Counted from the stretch's first letter, positions 13,512 through 24,900 are shown. The stretch: DNA of 33,986 nt from JAKPNF01 sp031556275 (GCA_031556275.1 JAVBTG010000082.1:1-33986), one strand, 5' to 3'. Notes: a model not told the origin generated them from the sequence alone. Made by a program: numbers and translations.

Positions 13512-14174
13512 ATGAACAAGGTGGACATTTGCAACCTGGCCCTCGCGCGCGTCGGCAACGCCCCGATCCATTCGCTGGCCGACGACAGCGCCGAGGCCCG
13601 CCGCTGCGCGATGCTGTTCGAACCCGTGCTGCGCCGCGTGCTGCGCTCCGGCCACTGGTCGTGCGCCCGCGCGCTGGCGAGGCTCGCCGAGCTGGCCGAG
13701 CCGCCGCCATTCGGGTTTTCCCGGCAGTACCAGCTGCCCTCCGATTGCCTGCGCCTGATCCGCCTCAACGGCGGGGCCGACACCTGCCGCCGCGTGGGGG
13801 ACCGCCTGCACACGGACGCGGCGTATGCACATATTGAATACGTCCGCAACGCCATCCCGGGCGAGCTGGACGACCTGTGCGCCGAGGCCGTCGCCTGTCT
13901 GCTGGCGCGCGAGCTGGCCGTGGCCGTCAACGCCGACCCGCAGCTTTCCGAGGCGCTCCTGAAGGAGTATCTCATGACGGCGTCATGCGCCGCGCGCGGG
14001 GTCGACGCCCTCGAATCGCTCCCGCCCCCCCCGCGAGGCGCAGCCTCTGGGTGGCCGCCAAGCACGCGGGGATCAACGCCTCCTTCTAGAAACCGCCATG
14101 GCCCTGCGCATCCCCATAAACGCCTTCAACGGCGGCGAGTTCAGCCCCCACCTGCACGGCAGGATCGACCTTGA
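13512..14174 (+). CDS. Tail tubular protein A (gatekeeper), with a likely frameshift at its end
   Basis: The start MNKVDICNLALARVGNAPIH, then AEARRCAMLFEPVLRRVL, SGHWSCARALARL, QYQLPSDCLRLIRLN and a C-terminal helical part match T7 gp11-type tail tubular A. This protein joins the portal to the tail nozzle. The in-frame ORF runs 77 bp into the next gene with an unnatural Pro/Arg tail. A run of eight C at 14025-14032 lies just before. A -1 shift there gives ARRRSLWVAAKHAGINASF and a stop at 14087-14089, 8 bp before the next ATG, which is a far more natural end. It is either a homopolymer error, a mutation or a programmed slip. The functional gene probably spans 13512-14089. Confidence 0.82.
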   Translation: MNKVDICNLALARVGNAPIHSLADDSAEARRCAMLFEPVLRRVLRSGHWSCARALARLAELAEPPPFGFSRQYQLPSDCLRLIRLNGGADTCRRVGDRLHTDAAYAHIEYVRNAIPGELDDLCAEAVACLLARELAVAVNADPQLSEALLKEYLMTASCAARGVDALESLPPPPRGAASGWPPSTRGSTPPSRNRHGPAHPHKRLQRRRVQPPPARQDRP

Positions 14175-16497
14175 AAAGTACGCCTCCGGCTGCAAGACGC
14201 TGCGCAACATGCGCCCCATGCGCTACGGCGGCGCCACAAAGCGCCGCGGGCTCGAGCATGTGCGCGGGGCGCTCACGCCGGAGAGCGGGGCGTTTCTCGT
14301 GCGCTTCGAGTTTTCGCGCGACGAGACGCGGATGGTCGAGTTCGGCGAGAAGAAGCTCCGCGTGCTCAACCCGGACGGGAGCGTCGTTCGGATTTTTGCG
14401 GGGCACGAGGACGGGGTGCCGGCGTACGTCACGGAACTTCGCACGCCCTACGCCGTGTCCGAGCTGTACGCCGTCCGCTACACGCAGAGCCTGGATGTCA
14501 TCTTTCTGACGCACCCGAAACATCCGCCCCACATGCTCTGCCGCAACGCCGGCGACCACTGGACCATCGGGGAGATGGACTTCGCCGGGACGCCCCCGCT
14601 GACGGACATGAACGACGACAGGGACGCCAAGGTGCGGGCGTCAAAGACGCTGAAGGACGGATATTGCATGCTCCAGGCGCAGACGGAGGGATTCTTTAAC
14701 GCGCGCTCCCTGGGGGCCCCGTTTGTCATGGAGTGGCCCAAGCCCACGGACGAGGTCTCCCGCATCATCAACCTGAGCAACCTGGGCTCGTGGGAGCGGG
14801 AGTTTGTCATGCCCAAGGTGCACGGAGACTGGTTCATGTCGACCACCGGAAATTGGAGCGGAAAGCTCCTTTTCGAGCGCTCTTACGACGACGGCGCCAC
14901 ATGGGAGCCCTATCGCATTTACGGGGCCCAGGGCGACCGGAACCTCGACGTGAGCGGCGAGGAGGAGAACACCTGCGACATCCGCGTCACGGCCAAGGAA
15001 TTTTCCACGCCGGAAAACGGGGACGACCACGTGAGCATAGAGTTCAACGTGGACGAGTATTACAAGCGCGGCGTCGCGCGCATATTGACGCAAGCGGAGT
15101 ATGAAGAGGTTTTTCCCGGGGCCCACATCGAGACAAACAGCCCGGTCTCGGACATCGGCGGCAAGGGGGTGCTCGCCAAAATCGTCACAGACATGGTTTT
15201 CGAGGAGGACACCCACCGCTGGTGGGACGGCGCCTTTTGCGAGGTAAACGGATACCCGAACGCCGTGGGCCTTTACCAGCAGAGGCTGTACTTCGGCGGC
15301 ACCCGGGCCGCCCCGCAGACGGTCTGGGGCAGCGCCGTCGACGACATTTACAATTTCAAGGAGGGCGCGCTCGACACCGACGCGCTCAGGTTCGCCGTCA
15401 GCACCGGCGGTTTCGACGAGATCCTGTGGATCAAGCCGCTGGACGAGTTGTCCGTGGGGACGGGCGCGGGCGAGTACCGCGTCGGGGCGGCGGACGCCAG
15501 GGACGCGGTCACGCCCGGCTCGATCCGCGTCAACCGGCAGACGGCCTACGGCAGCACGGGCGTGGGGTCCGAATGCGTGGGGGATTCCATCTTTTATCTC
15601 CAGCGCGGCGGCAAGAGCATCCGCCAGTACAAGTACCGGTTGGAAAAGGACGGCTACGTCTCGGAGGAAAGCACGATAATGGCCCAGCATATCCTCGGGG
15701 ACGGGTGCGTGGACATGGCGTTTCAGAACCACCCTGACACCGTGCTGTGGTGCGTGCGCAAGGACGGGAAGCTCGCGGGCATGACCTACGAGCAGGACCA
15801 GAACGTCTGCGCGTGGTTCCTTTACGAGACCGACGGGGAGATTCTTTCGGTCGAGACCATGCCCAACGACGATGGCGACGAGCTTTGGATGTCCGTGCGG
15901 CGGGACGGCTCCGTCCGTGTCGAGCGGATGCGCTTTTGCCAGACGCGGGATTTCGCGCGCGACGGCGCGCAGGTCGATTTTTTGGACGCCTTCGCCGTCC
16001 ATTCGCAGGAGGGGGCGGTCGAGGCGTTCCCGGGCGAAAAACTCCGGCATCTGCGCGGGCGCACGGTGGGGGTGCTGGCGGACGGCTGCTACATCGGCGA
16101 GCGGACGGTCCCCGACGACGGCCGCCCGCTTTGTTTCGACGCGCGGGACGGCTTCACCCACATCGTCGCGGGGCTGCCCTACGCGGCGGAACTGGAGACG
16201 CTCCCGCTCGACGCGGTCGTGGCCGACGGGACGACGCAGGGCCGCGTGCGCCGCGTCTGCGCGGCGGACGTGCGCCTGAAGGATTCGGGCGAGTGCCTGG
16301 TCGGCTGCTCCTCGCGCAACCTCGAGCCGGTCGTCGTGCGCGACAGCGCGTGCGACCCGGAAAAGCCGGTGCCGCTGTTCAGCGGTGTGCGCCGCGTGAA
16401 TTTCCTCTCCGGCGCCGCCCGCGAAAAGAACGTGGTGGCGCGCTCGGAAAAACCCGTGCCGCTGACGGTGCTGTCCGTCGTCGCCGAACTGAGCTGA
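14098..16497 (+). CDS. Tail tubular protein B (tail nozzle)
   Basis: The 799-residue product begins with IPINAFNGGEFSPHLHGRID, LEKYASGCKTLRNM and RYGGATKRRGLEHV, the diagnostic N-terminus of T7 gp12-type nozzle proteins. The middle contains YQQRLYFGGTRAAPQTVWG, ELSVGTGAGEYRVG, VRKDGKLAGMTYEQDQNVCA-like and WFLYET segments typical of the family, and a beta-rich C-terminus. Six copies form the distal tube through which DNA leaves. It follows tail tubular A, with 8 bp between the frameshifted stop and this ATG. It is long compared with T7 gp12 (about 790 residues there too), so of normal size. Confidence 0.92.
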   Translation: MALRIPINAFNGGEFSPHLHGRIDLEKYASGCKTLRNMRPMRYGGATKRRGLEHVRGALTPESGAFLVRFEFSRDETRMVEFGEKKLRVLNPDGSVVRIFAGHEDGVPAYVTELRTPYAVSELYAVRYTQSLDVIFLTHPKHPPHMLCRNAGDHWTIGEMDFAGTPPLTDMNDDRDAKVRASKTLKDGYCMLQAQTEGFFNARSLGAPFVMEWPKPTDEVSRIINLSNLGSWEREFVMPKVHGDWFMSTTGNWSGKLLFERSYDDGATWEPYRIYGAQGDRNLDVSGEEENTCDIRVTAKEFSTPENGDDHVSIEFNVDEYYKRGVARILTQAEYEEVFPGAHIETNSPVSDIGGKGVLAKIVTDMVFEEDTHRWWDGAFCEVNGYPNAVGLYQQRLYFGGTRAAPQTVWGSAVDDIYNFKEGALDTDALRFAVSTGGFDEILWIKPLDELSVGTGAGEYRVGAADARDAVTPGSIRVNRQTAYGSTGVGSECVGDSIFYLQRGGKSIRQYKYRLEKDGYVSEESTIMAQHILGDGCVDMAFQNHPDTVLWCVRKDGKLAGMTYEQDQNVCAWFLYETDGEILSVETMPNDDGDELWMSVRRDGSVRVERMRFCQTRDFARDGAQVDFLDAFAVHSQEGAVEAFPGEKLRHLRGRTVGVLADGCYIGERTVPDDGRPLCFDARDGFTHIVAGLPYAAELETLPLDAVVADGTTQGRVRRVCAADVRLKDSGECLVGCSSRNLEPVVVRDSACDPEKPVPLFSGVRRVNFLSGAAREKNVVARSEKPVPLTVLSVVAELS

Positions 16498-16506
16498 ACC
16501 AAGCCG

Positions 16507-16914
16507 ATGAAAACCCCGCCTGTGCGCCTGGAACCGTTTGACCGCGAGCGTCACTACGACGCCTTTCGGCGGTGGTGCGCCGCGCACGGCGTGGCCGCGC
16601 CCGACGCCTCGTGGCTGCCGCCCGCGGGGGCCGTCGCCGTGTGCGCGGGCGAGCCGTGCGCGGCGCAGTGGCTCTACATGGACGCGCATGTGGGCGTGTG
16701 CCAGCTCGTCTGGCTCACGACCAACCCGGACGCCCCGCTTCCCGCGCGCGCCGCCGGGGCCAGGCACACGGCGCAGGCGCTGCTGTCCTGCGCCAAGGAC
16801 CGCGGCTACACCCTCGCCATGGCATTGGGCCGCCGCGGGACGGACCGCCTCTATGCGCGGATGGGATTTTTAGCCAACCACGACACAATGAAACAACGCT
16901 TCAAAAGGATCTAA
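16507..16914 (+). CDS. GNAT-like acyltransferase-fold phage protein
   Basis: The 135-residue product has an N-terminal strand VRLEPFDRERHYDAF, a central LVWLTTNPDAP and the end GRRGTDRLYARMGFLANHDT. The 'Y.rMGF' signature is typical for GNAT C-termini. The usual acetyl-CoA loop (R/Q-x-x-G-x-G/A) is replaced by AAGARHTAQALL, so catalysis is uncertain. Small GNAT-like genes next to tail tube genes are common in podophages, with unknown role. It starts 9 bp after tail tubular B and ends 5 bp before the next gene. Confidence 0.6.
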   Translation: MKTPPVRLEPFDRERHYDAFRRWCAAHGVAAPDASWLPPAGAVAVCAGEPCAAQWLYMDAHVGVCQLVWLTTNPDAPLPARAAGARHTAQALLSCAKDRGYTLAMALGRRGTDRLYARMGFLANHDTMKQRFKRI

Positions 16915-16919
16915 ACATC

Positions 16920-17426
16920 ATGGGAATCGAACTCGCACTCGCATCGGTGGCGGCCTCGGTGGCCGGGGCCATCGCCTCCACGGCCGGCTCGCTCATCGTC
17001 GGGAACCAAGAGGAGCAAATGGCCAACTACAACGCGCAGCTGGCGGAGCAGGAGGCCGCGAACGCGCGGGCCGAGGCCTCGGCCCAGATCTCGCAGGACA
17101 GGCTGGCGCAAAAGCAGCAGCTGGCCGCGCAGCGCGCGGCGGCCGCCGCAAACGGGTTGGAGATGACGGGCTCGCCCCTGCAGGTGATGGCCGACTCGGC
17201 CAAGCGCTTCGAGTTGCAAAACCAAAACACCTCCTACGCGGGCCAGGCGCGCGCGCAAAGCCTCCTGCAAAGCGCCGAAATGTACCGCAACACGGCCGCG
17301 AACGCGCGGACCAACAAGTGGTTCAGCGTGGGCGGCTCGATCCTGTCGGGAACCTCCATGGTCGCCAACGCCTACACGGCCGGGCAGAAAAACTACGCCG
17401 GGCAGTCCATCTTCGCCAAACGGTAG
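16920..17426 (+). CDS. Internal virion protein (T7 gp14-like position)
   Basis: The 168-residue product has an N-terminal hydrophobic, Ala/Ser/Gly-rich segment (ALASVAASVAGAIASTAGSL, residues 6-25) likely to insert into membrane. A long alanine/glutamine-rich helix (NYNAQLAEQEAANARAEAS, QDRLAQKQQLAAQRAAAAA) is followed by NGLEMTGSPLQVMADSAKR. This 'A..GS.l.vm.d.a' arrangement is typical of small core proteins of podophages that are ejected ahead of the DNA. The C-terminus is again Gly/Ser-rich (VGGSILSGTSMVANAY). It lies between tail genes and the other internal proteins, as gp14 does in T7. Confidence 0.65.
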   Translation: MGIELALASVAASVAGAIASTAGSLIVGNQEEQMANYNAQLAEQEAANARAEASAQISQDRLAQKQQLAAQRAAAAANGLEMTGSPLQVMADSAKRFELQNQNTSYAGQARAQSLLQSAEMYRNTAANARTNKWFSVGGSILSGTSMVANAYTAGQKNYAGQSIFAKR

Positions 17427-17429
17427 GGC

Positions 17430-17469
17430 GTGTTTGACCGCATCCCCGGTTTCAATTTTAAAACACACC
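17430..17469 (+). repeat. Second copy of the GTGTTTGA/CGCATCC-GGTTTCAATTTT leader module
   Basis: GTGTTTGAC is directly followed by CGCATCC-CC-GGTTTCAATTTT-AAAACACACC. The same words occur, spread out, before the capsid gene: GTGTTTGA at 12297 and CGCATCC-TT-GGTTTCAATTTT...CAAACACAACC at 12422-12454. The ends can pair (GTGTTT/AAACAC). It lies 10 bp before the ATG of the next gene. Confidence 0.55.
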
Positions 17470-17478
17470 AAAAACGCC

Positions 17479-18906
17479 ATGCCACGCATTGTCATACCCA
17501 TTATCAACTCAGGCCATCCGCAGACGGCGGGCGGGATCCCCTACTGGCACGACGACGCCAACGTCGGCCGCGGGGCGGAGGGCTTCGCCCAGGGCTTCTT
17601 CGACGTCAGCCGCGCCGCCGCCTTCATGTCCGACAGCCTCGCCCAGGCCAGGGACATGCGCCGCGACATGGAGGCGGAAAACACGCTCCTGGACATCGAG
17701 ACGCGCTTCGACGAGTACAAAAAAGAGCGCCCCATGGAATTTGAAGTGTGGGAAAACTGGGTCGCGCAGGAAGGGAATTTTCACCTCGATAAAATGAAGG
17801 AGGACACCACGGTCGGCGGCCAGGCCCGGATGAAGGCGTTCCAGGGCCGCATCGACGGCCTGCGCAGAAAGGCCAACGCGGAGGGGATTGCCGCCGAGGT
17901 GGACAAGGGGCGCGAGGAGGTGTACGGCCTGCGCAGGCGCTATTACGAAAACGGCAAGTATGGGGAGGCGGAAACGTTGCGGGCGCAGGCCCTTCAAAAA
18001 GGCTACCTGTCCGCCGCCGACAATGAAAAATGGCTGGCGGAAGGCCCGATATTGGAAGAGACCTACGAGGCGAAAAAACTCGCGGAAACGGATCCGTTTG
18101 AGGCGCGCAAGAAGCTTAAGGAAGGTGGATACAGCCGCCTTAGCATCGAGGAAACGAAAAACGTGCAGATGATGATCGACCGGAATATCTCCCTGCGCCA
18201 GCAAAAGAACGCGGCCGAGATTTATTATGACACGGCGAAAAGCGGGAAACGCCTGACGAACGGGGAAATCGAAAAGTTGGAGACGCAGGGGAGGATAGAC
18301 AAAATGTGCGCCGCCTCGTACCTGGAGGGCAACCGGGTGGCGGCCGACGCGAAAGCCGCCGCCGAGGCAAGGTTCAGCCGGGAGCGGTATTTCAAGATTT
18401 ACAATTTTGTGCGCGGGGCTCCGTTGAACGTGGAGGGTGTGGACACGGAAGCCTTTATGCTCAATGTGGGGCGTCATCTGGACGCGAGCGGCCTTGACCA
18501 GTCCCTGAAAGACCGACTCGAGGGAATGGCAATGGAGCGGACCGATCCGAAGTCCTTCAGCAGAAAGCCGCTCGTTAAGGAAATGCTGGCGCGTCTGGAT
18601 GAAAAGAACAAAAGCGGAGAGTTTAAAAAACCTTATGAGCTGAAGCCGGGCGACCCGGCTTTAAGCGAGCAAACACTGCGCCAAAAGCAGGAGAAAGACT
18701 CCATGGAGGCGTATCTGGACAAGCGCGACGAGCTGATCGCGTTCATGAAGGAGAACCCGGACATGAAAAAAGAGGATATCGTCAGGAATTTCTTCAAGGA
18801 AGGCGAGGCCAAGAAGGCCGCCGACGACGCGCAAAACGCGATGGGGCAGATGTCTTATCCGAAAATCACCGTTTCGTGGACGCAACACGCGTCGGAGCGC
18901 TTCTAA
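17479..18906 (+). CDS. Putative internal virion protein, coiled coil (475 aa)
   Basis: 475 residues from the ATG at 17479; a TTG further up (17434) lies inside the leader repeat and is rejected. It is almost wholly helical and highly charged after residue 40: SRAAAFMSDSLAQARDMRRD, FDEYKKERPMEFEVWE, DGLRRKANAEGIAAEVDKGR and a Lys/Glu-rich C-terminus. No catalytic motif seen. By position (after the gp14-like gene, before the giant protein) it corresponds to the T7 gp15 slot, an internal core protein ejected during infection. No direct family recognition. Confidence 0.55.
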   Translation: MPRIVIPIINSGHPQTAGGIPYWHDDANVGRGAEGFAQGFFDVSRAAAFMSDSLAQARDMRRDMEAENTLLDIETRFDEYKKERPMEFEVWENWVAQEGNFHLDKMKEDTTVGGQARMKAFQGRIDGLRRKANAEGIAAEVDKGREEVYGLRRRYYENGKYGEAETLRAQALQKGYLSAADNEKWLAEGPILEETYEAKKLAETDPFEARKKLKEGGYSRLSIEETKNVQMMIDRNISLRQQKNAAEIYYDTAKSGKRLTNGEIEKLETQGRIDKMCAASYLEGNRVAADAKAAAEARFSRERYFKIYNFVRGAPLNVEGVDTEAFMLNVGRHLDASGLDQSLKDRLEGMAMERTDPKSFSRKPLVKEMLARLDEKNKSGEFKKPYELKPGDPALSEQTLRQKQEKDSMEAYLDKRDELIAFMKENPDMKKEDIVRNFFKEGEAKKAADDAQNAMGQMSYPKITVSWTQHASERF

Positions 18907-18911
18907 AGACC

Positions 18912-21900
18912 ATGGAAAATTTCACCAAAGAGCAATGGGACGGGGCGAACGCGGCGTTTGAAACGGCCTGGCAGTCGGCGTCCTCGGACGTTCCGGGGGG
19001 CGAACTGGCGCATGGGGAGAATGCCGCCTGGAACAGGGAGCTTTTCATGCCGCCCGGCCTGGCGGCTTTGAGCGATCCCGACACGTACCGACAAAAACCG
19101 GCCGAAACGCCGAAGCGCGACGGGCGGCTTGGGCGGGAACTCAGGGATTCGTACCTCAACGGCGACAGGTCCGCCCCGCTCGGGGCGCGGCAGTGGCATT
19201 CTTTTATCACGCAATCCGCCGAGGAGGCGTCGGCGCGCAACGGGACGCCGTTTGACGAGGAGTACGCCGAGCGCAAGAACCTCATGTACATGGCCGACAA
19301 GCACCAGGTGGACATGGGGCGCGCGCGCTTCCTGCTGGAGGAGGACATGCGGCAAGTCTGCGGCAAGGACGGGGCGACCCACACCGAATATGCGAAGGGC
19401 CTGCGGGAGAAATTCAAGCACGAGGACGCGTTTTCCGAGCGCAGCGGCCAGGCGGTGAGCGAGGCGTTTTTTCGCGGGGCGAAGGGCATGGCCGCGATCA
19501 CCCCGCCCGCCCTGATTGACGGCGCCAAAGGCGACGACAGGGCCATCAACGGGCGGCGGCGCATCGCCCACGCGGCGGGGCGCAAGATGGCGCAGGAGAA
19601 TCCGGACGCCATGCGCTTTTTCGACGCGTTCCGGGATTTCATGTCCGAGGAATACGGGCGAAAGGACGCCGCCCGGATGGACGAGAGGCTGCGCGCCTCC
19701 AACGTGGGGGAGCATGAGCGAAAACGGTTGCTGTCCGCCTATGAAAACGACCGTAAAATCCGCTTTCCGGGCGAAGACAAGGATGCCTGGAGGATAAAAG
19801 ACTCGGAGGATTTCGGCAAAAAATTCGCCGACCTTTCCGACGAGGGGAAGGAGATGTTTGTGATGCTCGCGCGCGGTTGGGTGCAGACGCTCCCCGGACA
19901 GGACAAAAGCTGGGCCCAAAACGCCTTGGAGAACGTGGGGCGCGGCGCGGCCGATTTTTTCCGGGGCATCGGCACGATGACGGGGGATTTGGGATTTTTG
20001 AAACGTCTGGACGATGCCAAGGCGGCCCTCAAGGACGAAAAATCCACGGTCTACCTGCATTTCCAAAACGAGGCGCACAAGCAGGCGTTTTTGGAAGGCG
20101 GCGGGTGTGACGACGCGCAATATCTGCGCAAACGCCTGCTTGAAAGCGAGCGCGTGTCTTACGGCATAAAAGGGATGGCGTTGGCCGCGCCCGGCTACTC
20201 GCCCGTCGCCGACGGCACATACGACCGTTCGATCGCCACAAGCAACGCCCCCGGCAAATTTTCGATCGAACTGACGCCCGGTCAGCGCACTCAAGTCGCC
20301 GCAGTCATTAAACACGCCGACGACACGCGCGACGCAGAGCGCTGGGCCAGGAATTTCGGCGAGAACATCTTTGACTCGGCCGAAGGCGACAACTTTTTCA
20401 CCAAAAAAATACTAAACCCGGCCCTGCGCTCCTCCGTGTACACGCTGGTGGCTGGGGTTCCCTACGTGGGCATCCCGCTGGTCTCCGCCTCGCTGGCGGG
20501 CGAGGCCCTTGAGAATTACATGGACCAGGAGATCGGCTTCGACCAGGCCCTGCTCATGGCGATCCCCGCCGGGGTAGGCGGTGCGTTTGTGGAACGTCTG
20601 CAATTCAAGACGATGTTCGGGGCGGGGATTTTGGGGAAAACCTGCACGGGGCTGGTGGGCAAGGCGCTGCCTGGCTTCATGAGCAGTTTTGAGGCGAGGC
20701 TGGCCAAAGAGTCCGGAAAATACCTGCTCGGCGGCGGGATGCAGGTGCTGAAAAACGGCGCCAAGTACGGCACGATCAACTGGGCGAAGGAGACGGTGCA
20801 GGAACGCACGCAGGACGCCGTGCCGCTGCTGATACAGTCGATAGGCCGCGCGCTCGACGCCGACATTCCGGAGGCGCAGTGGACTGAATTTTGGCGTGAC
20901 TTCGGCCCGCAGACGATGGACACGGCCTTGGCGCTGCTGCCACTGGTCGTGCTGGGCATATCCACCCGCGTGTCGATCGACGCGCACGAGGCGAAGGAAT
21001 TGTTTCAATGGAAGGAGGGCCTGAACCTCGTGGGCCTGCGCGACGACGTGGCGGACCAGATCATGGCGGAAACAGACCCGGGCAAACAGATCGAACTGTT
21101 CCGCGAGGCGTGGCCGAATCGCGACATGTCCCTCGCCCGTGAAAAGAACCTGGAGCTGGAAGCCCGGCGCGAGGAATTGAACGCGGACATGAAGGCGCAC
21201 AACCCCGAAGCCCGCGCGCAGATGCTCGCGCGAAAGTACGACATGGAGAAAATCGCCGAGGGCAAATGGCAGGGTGACGACGTGGAATTTGTGGAGCAGC
21301 AGGACGCCCGAGGCAACACGGTGCTTTCGCGGTATTCCGACAGCACGGGCATCTACTTCAAGTCGCCGGACGGGTGGTTCAAGGCGGAGCAGGGAAGCCT
21401 CGTGGCGGTGGATGAGAAGTTGTCGCGTTCGCTAAACGAAAAGGTTGCCAGTACGCGCATGCGAAAAGTGACGGCGAGCAGTCCGCTGCATGAGCAGCTG
21501 GCGGCGGTGGGGCACAGGTATGAAAATTCCCCGTTGATGAACCGCGCCCCGGACGGCACGGCGTCGAAACTGTCCTCCGAAGAATGGGCGGCCGCGCGGA
21601 CCGAAGGATTTAAAAGAGAGTTCGGCGACTGGGAGAAGGCGGCATCGCGTCGGTATTTGGAAGGACCTCCTGTGGCATCCATCACTGGCAATGAAGTAGT
21701 GATGCAAAAAGGATTGGCTGATGTTGTAATGGCTTTCATTTTGAGAAAGCGCGGAAAAACAGAATTTGAAAACCCAACATTAGGATCAGTTAAATTTAAA
21801 AGACAAAGCGTAAAATCATCTATTTCTAAAGGTATTGGATCCTCAAAGGCGGCGGCGTTCGCGGCGATCGACACCGTTATTGAAAAAGGTGTTGTGATTG

Positions 21901-24900
21901 ACTTCCAGAAAAATTGGAAGGGCAGAGGATATGACACTGCCGTTATCGCAGCGCCTGTCAATATCGGCGGAGAGGTGTTTGTCGTCGAAGCTGTCGTGGA
22001 GCGCCGTGGAAGTGGAAACAAGTTCTACGTGCACGAGGTGATGCAAAGAGAGAGGCTGGGGAATGCGTTTCAAACAAGGCATCATCCGCAAAACGCGAAC
22101 TATCCGAGCGCAACCCCAGCCTCGTTAGAAAATATACTCCACGAAATATTTTCTGTCAAGGATAGCGACATAAAGACGGCGCTGACGGAGAACGGCGAAC
22201 CGACTTCTGAGGTGGTGCGCGCGTTCATGGGTCGGCAGTCCTCGCGGCCGGGAGGCGGCGACGGTGCGGTGGACATCGAAAGGAAATCCCGCAAGGCGTT
22301 GGAGGACTTAGCCGAGCATTATCAGCGCATGACGGGGCTGGACATTCGGAAGGATTTGGACGCGGCGCGGACGCTGCAAGACGACATTGATGCGGGCCTC
22401 ATCAGCGCCGAGGCGGCGTATGAGCGGATCACGACGGCGGCCAAGGATCCGCAGACGGGCGTGAGGGAAGGCATGTCGCCTGCTGATATCCGTGTTTTGG
22501 GCTCAAACGCGCGTGAAACACGCGACGGGGTTTCGCAGGATGTCGTGCGGCTGTATCGCGGGGCGACACCGCAAACGCTGGTGGAGGAATACGCGGAAGC
22601 CCACGTGAAAAAGCGCCTGGACGAAGGGGAATTCCGCGACGGGCTGAGGCAGTGGAAGGCGGATTACGAGCGCGAGACGGGCAGGCGCGAGCACGGAGAT
22701 TCCGACGGCGACCTGATCGAGTGGTTTTCCGCGCGCGCGGTTGACTATACGCTTTCCGGGAAGGAGGCCGAAGCCTCGATGCCCAAAAGCGTGGGCGAGT
22801 TTTTCAAGGCGATGCGGGAATATTTTAAGGCGATCATCGAACGCGCGCTGGTCTTCGGAAAGATGATCGAGGACGGCAAGGTGGACGAGCGTTTTGAGCA
22901 AGAGCTGCGCGAGGCCACGGGGATGGAACAGGCGAAGTATGATCACCATCTGCAGACGGCCGAACTGCACTATTCGATGAAGCAGACGAGAAAGAGTGTG
23001 TTGGAGCAGATCGCTTTATTCGATGCCAAAGGATTTACCGGACAACAAGATTTTAAATTTGGGAAAACGCCCCAAGTGATTTCTTTCTTGGCGCGAGAAC
23101 TCAAAATGGACGCGACAGGTGACGCGCCGTTGCACATGAAGCAAAATCGCCTCGGGCATATTCGCAGGCACAATCTGACGAATGAGGAAATCGCGGACGC
23201 GTTGAAACAATGCCACGATCCCGCGATGGTGTTCCGCAGCAAGAAATTTGAGGGCAACCGATTGGCGGTGCTGACGGATGTCATCTCCTCGCACGACGGC
23301 AATCCGATCATGGTCATATTTGAGCTGGGATCCCATGACTCAACGGACTACAAGATGATCGTGAGCGACATCGTCACCGCGACGGGAAAGAACGCGGAGA
23401 GCCTGCAGGATTGGATCTGGAGCGAAAAGAACCAGGAGACGCAACTGTGCTATATGCACACGGAAAGAGCCTCACAACTGGCGGACTACTTCGGGATAGA
23501 TGTTCCCACGCGGTCAACCTTAGAAGGAGGCTCTTTCTATGGAAAAGTGTACACACAAAATGACATCCGTCAAGTCGAAAGGTCATATTCTCTCAATACT
23601 TTTAATGAAAAATCCACGGCCCGTGCTGAATCCTCCCGCGCTGACGTGGAGCATCGCTACCGTGGCACAAAAGACTGGCACAAGGCCCCGAACGGCCGCA
23701 AGAGCAAGCTGACGGAAGAGCAGTGGGTGACAGTGCGCACTCCCGAATTCAAACGCTGGTCGAATGACTGGAAGGACGTGGTGAAGGGCCCCGACGGCGA
23801 ACCCCTGGTGCTTTACCACGGGGCCCGCGCGGGCGGGTTCACGACGTTCCAATCGGGGATGAACCGTGGGAAGCCGGGCTTCTACTTCAGCGACCGCTGG
23901 AACGTGGCGAAGGGGTATTCCCCGAGCAAGGAGGCGAACCCGTTCCATGCCATCACCGGCGGGATCTACGACGCGTACCTGAAGATGAAAAACCCCCGTG
24001 TCATGGAGGGCGACGGCGGCCGCTGGAACAACCTCGACGGCCTAAGCACGGAAGAATGGGTGAAAGAGTCGATGAACGCTGGGCACGACGGCCTGATCGT
24101 GCGCAACGTCTACGACAACGGCCGCCACGGCGGGCACGCGCTCTCGAACGTCTACGTGGCCTTCGACCCCAAACAGATAAAATCGGCGAGTAAAAACCGT
24201 GGCGCCTTCGACGGGAGAAAGGCCGATATCACGTATAGTCTGATGAGCGGAGATGCCGCCCTGAAGCAGTCGCTGGAAAAATTGTCACAAAATTATGAAT
24301 ACAAATCCGCCAGGGAAAATATCGAATCCCAGTTGAAGCGCGCCAGATTGAAAAAGCCCGACAGCGTCCAACTCGAAAATGACATAAAGGCGGTGACGGA
24401 CGGATGGGCGGGCGACTCCGCGAACATTGACGCTGCAGCCCAGGAATACATCGGCAACCACACGGACAAGCAGACGGGGCGCATCGTTATCGACCCCGAC
24501 AAGTCGCGCTATCTGGTGCCCGGCTACACGCCCGCTTTGGTGAACGGTTCCCGAAAGGCCGGAAACGCCATCGCCTACAAGGCATGGGAGCAGGCGTTAG
24601 CCAGCGGGAAACCTAAAAAGATTGTGCTGGTCACCGGCAACCCGGGCGCGGGCAAGGGCTATGTGATGGACACGATGAACCCGGACGCCTATAAAAACGC
24701 CGACATTGTGTTCGACGCGGCGTTGAGCAAATTCGAGAACGTGAAACGGATGTTGGACGCCGCGCTCGCACACGGGCATGAGGTGACGATCATTCAGGTC
24801 TACAACACCGCTGAAAGAAGTTTTATTAACGCCATTGAGCGGGGAGTGAAGACAGGCAGGCTTTTCCCGTTTGATGAGTTTATCGATTTGTATACATTGG

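Noticed and set aside
12471..13832. A 453-codon minus-strand frame opposite capsid and tail tubular A
   Set aside because: Shadow of two well supported plus-strand genes; would also run through the strong hairpin.
14641..16767. A 708-codon minus-strand open frame opposite tail tubular protein B
   Set aside because: High GC with G/C third positions keeps opposite frames open. The product is Arg/Ala/Val/His-rich without motifs, while the plus strand has clear tail-nozzle signatures.
18903..20315. A 470-codon minus-strand frame opposite the giant protein
   Set aside because: Shadow frame of a GC-rich gene; composition (Arg, Val, His, Gly) unlike a real protein, no start context and no motifs.
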